A stretch of 17,449 nt of DNA from Ilumatobacteraceae bacterium (GTDB lineage: Bacteria; Actinomycetota; Acidimicrobiia; Acidimicrobiales; Ilumatobacteraceae): positions 1-17,449 of the forward strand of contig JALRDI010000176.1 of the NCBI GenBank assembly GCA_023257035.1. The letters run 5' to 3'. The notes beneath the pieces are model-generated. The model did no database searches and had not been told where the DNA came from. It saw only the letters and a list, made by a program, of their open reading frames with translations. Of the stretch, positions 13,769 through 17,449 are shown one piece after another. Numbering within the stretch: the first letter of the stretch is position 1; every line of letters begins with the position of its first letter. Position numbers and translations under genes: made by a program.

Positions 13769-14443
13769 ATGAGCCCTCAACTTTTACTGTTGCTGTTTGC
13801 CGTCCTCCTTGGTGTAATTGCCGCCCTGTTGTGGTGGAGGAGAGGGAAGCTTCAGGAGTTGCCTGTGCTTTCACCTGAGGCCGCTGGAGCGGCTCCAGAC
13901 GGCAATGAGGTGGTGATCACCGGCCTTGCGGGAGGAGAGTCAGGTACCAGCCCGTATACGGGGGTGTCAGGCCTGCTGTTTGAGGCTGAAGAGGTGACCG
14001 AGTGGACCGAGCCCCGTAACGATGACAAAGGTGGCGACCGTCAAGAGCGACGCACCCGTAACCTCGGAACTGCGGGAGCATTGCTGTTCATTGAGGATTC
14101 CGGCTCGAAAATCGAAGTTCGATCAGGCAGCAACTTTGACATCACTGGCTTTCCGGAAACCCGAACAGCCAGTGAGCGGGGAATGCAGATGTCATTTGGT
14201 AGCGACTCCTCGTTCAGTTTGTCGCCAGGTAATCGACGCACATGGATTGAAGAACGAGTCGTTCGTGAGAATGACCGTGTCTGGGTACGCGGCATGCTCC
14301 GGAGCGGGGCACTTGACGGATCAGAAAAGAAACTTCACGTATCAGGCAAATCGGTTGATGCGCAGCTACGTCAGCAATTCATTGCGGTGGCTGTGACTTC
14401 GGTGCTCGCCGTTGCTTCGCTGGTGGGTTCGTTCTTCGTCTGA
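13769..14443 (+). CDS. Membrane protein with GIDE-like domain
   Basis: The 224-residue product has an N-terminal membrane anchor (about 4-23, ending WWRR), a central soluble domain (about 46-180) and a C-terminal hydrophobic segment (about 202-224). The central domain resembles the GIDE / E3 ubiquitin ligase-like (BAM) domain: VVITGLAGGESGTSPYTGVSGLLFEAEEV, then TAGALLFIEDSGSKIEVRSG, and finally WIEERVVRENDRVWVRGML. Eukaryotic relatives (MUL1) carry a RING finger; none is present here, so ubiquitin ligase activity is not implied. The bacterial role is unknown. It is probably anchored in the cytoplasmic membrane by both ends and converges on the nitroreductase gene with 13 bases between stops. 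Confidence 0.75.
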   Translation: MSPQLLLLLFAVLLGVIAALLWWRRGKLQELPVLSPEAAGAAPDGNEVVITGLAGGESGTSPYTGVSGLLFEAEEVTEWTEPRNDDKGGDRQERRTRNLGTAGALLFIEDSGSKIEVRSGSNFDITGFPETRTASERGMQMSFGSDSSFSLSPGNRRTWIEERVVRENDRVWVRGMLRSGALDGSEKKLHVSGKSVDAQLRQQFIAVAVTSVLAVASLVGSFFV

Positions 14444-14456
14444 GTAAACCGAAACC

Positions 14457-15149
14457 CTACGCAGGACCGAAACGACTATTCAGCACGGCAGTTCCCGGCG
14501 GGTCTGAAGCCCACGGAGCTGCCTCTCCCCAGGTGTCGGCAAAGACGAGGTTGGAGAGCGGCCGTCGCCGGACAGGGCCGTGAGAACCCTTAGGAACTCC
14601 GAGGGTGATTGTCGCTGCAAGCGCAGCCTCATCAGGAATCTCGAGAAATGAGCGAAGTTCATTTTCAACGAATCCTTGAAAGCCGGTGAGCACTCCTCCG
14701 TAGCCGAGCGCCCGGGCAGCGAGCAACAAGTTCTGACAGGCGGGATACACCGACGCCCCTTCAGAGGGAGATGGTTCCCGATATCGGATCAGGCACGCAA
14801 GAACGAGCACAGGTACTTCGGCGAAGTGGTCAACGTAGTGCTGCATGGTTCGTGCCATACGTGCTTTTGGCGAGTCATCTTGAGTTCCTGAGCCGCTGTC
14901 GTAGCCGTCATCAGAACGTTTTGAATTCCACAGCGCTTGGGCGCCATGGGCGATGATCTGTTTCACGTGTGTCGAGCGTTCAGAATCGTTGAAAACCATA
15001 AACCTGAATGGTTGACGGTTTGACCCAGACGGAGCTCGAGTCGCTGCGAACAGCATTTTGTTGAGATCAGCTTCGGGAATTGGGTCGTCCGTGTATCGGC
15101 GAATCGCTCGAGTGGTGGCGAGTCCTTCGAGGAGGGAGAGATCTGTCAC
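14457..15149 (-). CDS. Nitroreductase family FMN-dependent oxidoreductase
   Basis: The 230-residue product has the nitroreductase-family FMN-binding elements: TTRAIRRYTDDPIPE near the N-terminus (Arg residues contacting the FMN phosphate), ATRAPSGSNRQPFRF (36-50), SVYPACQNLLLAARALGYGGVLTG in the middle, and a late TLGVPKGSHGPVRRRPL segment. Such enzymes reduce nitro compounds, quinones or flavins with NAD(P)H; some act in specialised deoxygenation or dehalogenation steps. The natural substrate is not apparent. The start is GTG 15149; GAGGA sits directly upstream, closer than usual. Its promoter region is shared with the divergent glycerol-3-phosphate dehydrogenase gene, 89 bases away. Confidence 0.88.
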   Translation of the reverse strand: MTDLSLLEGLATTRAIRRYTDDPIPEADLNKMLFAATRAPSGSNRQPFRFMVFNDSERSTHVKQIIAHGAQALWNSKRSDDGYDSGSGTQDDSPKARMARTMQHYVDHFAEVPVLVLACLIRYREPSPSEGASVYPACQNLLLAARALGYGGVLTGFQGFVENELRSFLEIPDEAALAATITLGVPKGSHGPVRRRPLSNLVFADTWGEAAPWASDPPGTAVLNSRFGPA

Positions 15150-15238
15150 GTCCTCATCGTTACTTCGGCGAACAACTCTGTGTCGAATCGAGTGGGCTCG
15201 GTGTTGGCTTCCTGCAAATTGCGTGGAACGCTATAGGT

Positions 15239-16882
15239 GTGGCGCAGCGCTCTGAAAACCTTCGACGCCTTGATGGTGGTGATTTCGACGTCCTCATCGT
15301 TGGCGGCGGAATTAATGGTGCTGTCTCTGCGGCTGCTCTTGCGGGTCGGGGGGCTTCTGTCGCACTAGTTGATCGAGGAGACTTCGGCGCGTTCACTTCC
15401 CAGGAGTCATCGAACTTAGTGTGGGGTGGTTTCAAATATTTGGAGAACTACGAACTCGGTCTTGTGTACGGACTTTGTCGGTCTCGAAATGCGTTGATGA
15501 ATGCATACCCAGACAACGTGAGAGAGATCGGGTTCCTTGCGACGCTTGATCGAAGCGCTCCGTATCGCCCATGGTTTGCAGGGCTTGGCGCAACTGCGTA
15601 TTGGGCAATCGGGCGTTTTGGAACCAAACCCCCAAAGGTCTTCTCTCGTCGTCGTCTAGAACGCGCCGAGCCGGCGATTTCGACAGCAACTGCTCGAGGG
15701 GCAATTCAGTATCAAGATGCGTACCTCATCGACAACGATTCACGCTTTGTCTTCTCGTTTATCCGCTCGGCATTTGAAGCGGGAGCAGTTACGACAAATT
15801 ACGTCGAACTTGTTGCCGCTGAGCGCCGTGACGGGCGATGGCACGTACATCTCCGCGATGTCGATTCGGGTCGAGAAATGTCAGCAACTGCATCAACGTT
15901 GGTGAATGCTGCAGGACCATTTGTTGATGGGCTCAATGAGTCGTGGGGAACATCAACCCGGCACCGAATCGTGTATTCGAAGGGCATTCACCTCGTTGTG
16001 CCTCGCTTAACGACCACCGATCACGACCGTGGTCTTGCCTTTTTTGATGATAGTCAACGTCTCTTCTATGTGATCCCAATGGGAAGGCGTTCAGTGATTG
16101 GCACGACCGATACCCGCGTTGATGAACCGTTCACGGAGGTGGACGATGACGATCGCTCATTCCTTCTCAAGCAAATCAATGCCCGAATGAACCTGTCAAA
16201 GCCGTTGGAAGTGAGCGACATCATCGCCGAACGCAGTGGTGTGCGTCCTCTGGTGGTGAAAGTCGAAGGTGAAGGTGCAGACGATTGGCGAGCGAAAGAA
16301 TGGACATCGCTGAGCCGCCGACACGAGGTCGAATGTGACACGGAGCAGGCTGTGGTCACCGTGTTCGGTGGCAAGCTCACCGATTGCCTCAATGTGGGAA
16401 GCGAAGTCGCAGCAGAAATTGAGTCGCTAGGTGTCGAACTTGAGGACGACAGCCGTAATTGGTTTGGTGAACCCGACGCTGCAAGCCGTGCCGAGTTCTT
16501 CCGCCAAGCGCATCTCATGCATCTCGATGACATGCGAACAAAGCCGGGTACAGAGCCGCTATCGGTGCGGTTATGGCGTCGCTATGGGCGACGAGCCTTC
16601 GACATGCTTGAACAAATTCGCGACGACCCAACTATGGCGACTGATGTGATGGCGTCGGCTGATTACCTTCGGGTAGAGCTTCATAACGCGGCAGAGCATG
16701 AGATGATTGTCAAACTCGATGACTTCATGAGGCGGCGCTCGAAGATCGATCTCGTCGTGCCTGACGAAGAATTCGTTGGTTCTGAAGGGCTCGCCGAAGT
16801 CGCCCATCTGCTGTTCGGAAATGACGGTGGCCGGCGGCTCGAAGAGTTTTATCAAGATCGAGCGAACGCTCTCACTGAGTGA
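15239..16882 (+). CDS. glpD: FAD-dependent glycerol-3-phosphate dehydrogenase family protein
   Basis: The 547-residue product belongs to the FAD-dependent glycerol-3-phosphate dehydrogenase family (membrane-associated oxidation of G3P to dihydroxyacetone phosphate with electrons to quinone). It starts with the dinucleotide fold FDVLIVGGGINGA (16-28) and VALVDRGDFG, then SQESSNLVWGGFKYLE, a conserved GlpD block. NAAGPFVD, then YVIPMGRRSVIGTTDTRVDEP, and a later VTVFGGKLTDCLN follow. A C-terminal DAO_C-like helical domain contains LWRRYGRRA. GTG 15239 is the only plausible start before the fold; the frame is open further upstream into the divergent promoter region without family similarity. No transporter or kinase gene is near. 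The last 11 bases overlap the convergent gene. Confidence 0.88.
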   Translation: MAQRSENLRRLDGGDFDVLIVGGGINGAVSAAALAGRGASVALVDRGDFGAFTSQESSNLVWGGFKYLENYELGLVYGLCRSRNALMNAYPDNVREIGFLATLDRSAPYRPWFAGLGATAYWAIGRFGTKPPKVFSRRRLERAEPAISTATARGAIQYQDAYLIDNDSRFVFSFIRSAFEAGAVTTNYVELVAAERRDGRWHVHLRDVDSGREMSATASTLVNAAGPFVDGLNESWGTSTRHRIVYSKGIHLVVPRLTTTDHDRGLAFFDDSQRLFYVIPMGRRSVIGTTDTRVDEPFTEVDDDDRSFLLKQINARMNLSKPLEVSDIIAERSGVRPLVVKVEGEGADDWRAKEWTSLSRRHEVECDTEQAVVTVFGGKLTDCLNVGSEVAAEIESLGVELEDDSRNWFGEPDAASRAEFFRQAHLMHLDDMRTKPGTEPLSVRLWRRYGRRAFDMLEQIRDDPTMATDVMASADYLRVELHNAAEHEMIVKLDDFMRRRSKIDLVVPDEEFVGSEGLAEVAHLLFGNDGGRRLEEFYQDRANALTE

Positions 16883-17449
16883 CGAGGCTGTTGCCGCCCT
16901 TTCGCCCGTCGTAGATGCGGACGGGGTCATCGAGAACAATTCCGAGATCACCATCGGCTCGTAATTCAGCCTGGACATCAACGATGAGATGAGTGCGGCC
17001 GTACGACCATGCGCAGATCTCACCGTTTTCAACTTCAGCGAACGTGAGGTTGGCAGCGGTCGACCGTTTCTCGATATTGACGGTTGAGGTTTCCGGTGGC
17101 CCAGCGAGTGCCTCGAGGGTTGAGCACCGGTCAACGGTGATAAATCCCCATTCGAGCGCATCTGTTGCGGTGACATTGACTGCTACGACCGGGGCGTTGG
17201 TGTCGAGTGGTATGTGCAGCACTTCTCCACGATCGATGCCGTAATAGCAGGCTGAATCAGCGCAGCGACGAGTATCGAGAATTCGTTCTGGTTCGACGAG
17301 TGTGACCCCAAGTCCTTCTTCGTCGTCATCCGACAGAGTCCCGAGTACATCGACAATGAGGTCTGTTCCACCCCAGGAATACGCGCATGAGGTTCCTGCA
17401 TTATCGGGTCGGATAACACTGAGATTCGCCCGATCTTCTTCAATCCGAT
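16872..17449 (-). CDS. Secreted repeat protein, C-terminal part (partial)
   Basis: The frame runs from the right edge of the window without interruption to the stop at 16872-16874, about 192 residues. It is the C-terminal part of a larger protein whose start and signal peptide lie outside. It shows a repeating unit. One copy ends with ANLSVIRPDNAGTSCAYSW and GGTDLIVDVLGTL. The next is complete: VTLVEPERILDTRR, VVAVNVTATDALEWGFITVD, ANLTFAEVENGEICAWSYG and THLIVDVQAEL. A third begins (LGIVLDDPVRIYDGR) and stops after about 28 residues. Units of this style (DTR ... AVVLNVTAT ... GFVTV ... THLIVDV) are frequent in secreted or cell-wall proteins of actinobacteria. Cysteines recur once or twice per unit, suggesting disulfides. 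Function unknown. Confidence 0.75.
   Translation of the reverse strand, partial: RIEEDRANLSVIRPDNAGTSCAYSWGGTDLIVDVLGTLSDDDEEGLGVTLVEPERILDTRRCADSACYYGIDRGEVLHIPLDTNAPVVAVNVTATDALEWGFITVDRCSTLEALAGPPETSTVNIEKRSTAANLTFAEVENGEICAWSYGRTHLIVDVQAELRADGDLGIVLDDPVRIYDGRKGGNSLVTQ

Noticed and set aside
15148..15301. Direct repeat ACGTCCTCATCGTT at 15148-15161 and 15288-15301
   Set aside because: The second copy encodes DVLIV of the FAD fold. A lone 14-base match 140 bases away is most simply chance, with no flanking repeat structure.
16571..17176. Minus-strand frame of 201 codons opposite glpD and the secreted protein
   Set aside because: It overlaps the glpD C-terminus antisense and the repeat protein in another frame; only the repeat-protein frame shows internal repeats and conserved motifs.

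Overview
The window reads as a chromosomal segment of a moderately GC-rich actinobacterium, most likely an aquatic Acidimicrobiia-type lineage. The reasons are gene content and order (mycothione reductase start, miaB-miaA-dapF-hflX, actinobacterial-type dapC, lexA divergent from a LysM protein, nrdR, B12-dependent nrdJ), GTG starts, frequent apparently leaderless promoters, and a secreted repeat protein of a type common in actinobacteria. Taxonomy is inference; no rRNA is present. I see no tRNA, rRNA, CRISPR array, insertion sequence, prophage or integration site.

Left part (1-6503): the 5' end of a probable mycothione reductase gene runs off the left edge on the minus strand. Divergent from it is a tightly packed plus-strand operon: miaB, miaA, dapF, hflX, dapC and a small two-span membrane protein. 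Junctions overlap by 4-11 bases, except for a 13-base gap before dapF. It joins tRNA A37 modification (MiaA then MiaB), diaminopimelate/lysine synthesis (DapC, DapF) and the ribosome-associated GTPase HflX. Two oddities stand out. miaA appears to use a CTG start codon. DapF has Ser where the first catalytic Cys is expected.

SOS and dNTP part (6512-12452): lexA (minus) and a LysM cell-division-inhibitor-like gene (plus) diverge from a short region with five SOS-box palindromes, two perfect and three with one mismatch. They lie on both promoters. nrdR follows, then a RibD-like reductase gene in the opposite direction, overlapping nrdR tail to tail. A 499-base gene-free region before nrdJ holds a helically phased row of DnaA-box-like sites, a 14-bp inverted repeat, a sigma70-type promoter, two NrdR boxes and a leader hairpin. 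nrdJ ends at a clear intrinsic terminator. Together this looks like a DNA-damage and deoxyribonucleotide-supply control region.

Right part (12515-17449): an acyl-CoA dehydrogenase, a membrane protein with a GIDE-like domain, a nitroreductase (minus), an FAD-dependent glycerol-3-phosphate dehydrogenase, and the C-terminal part of a secreted repeat protein (minus, cut by the right edge). These look like ordinary, mostly single-gene units.

No wholly new multigene system is evident. The most interesting material is regulatory (SOS array, nrdJ upstream region) plus the two coding anomalies.
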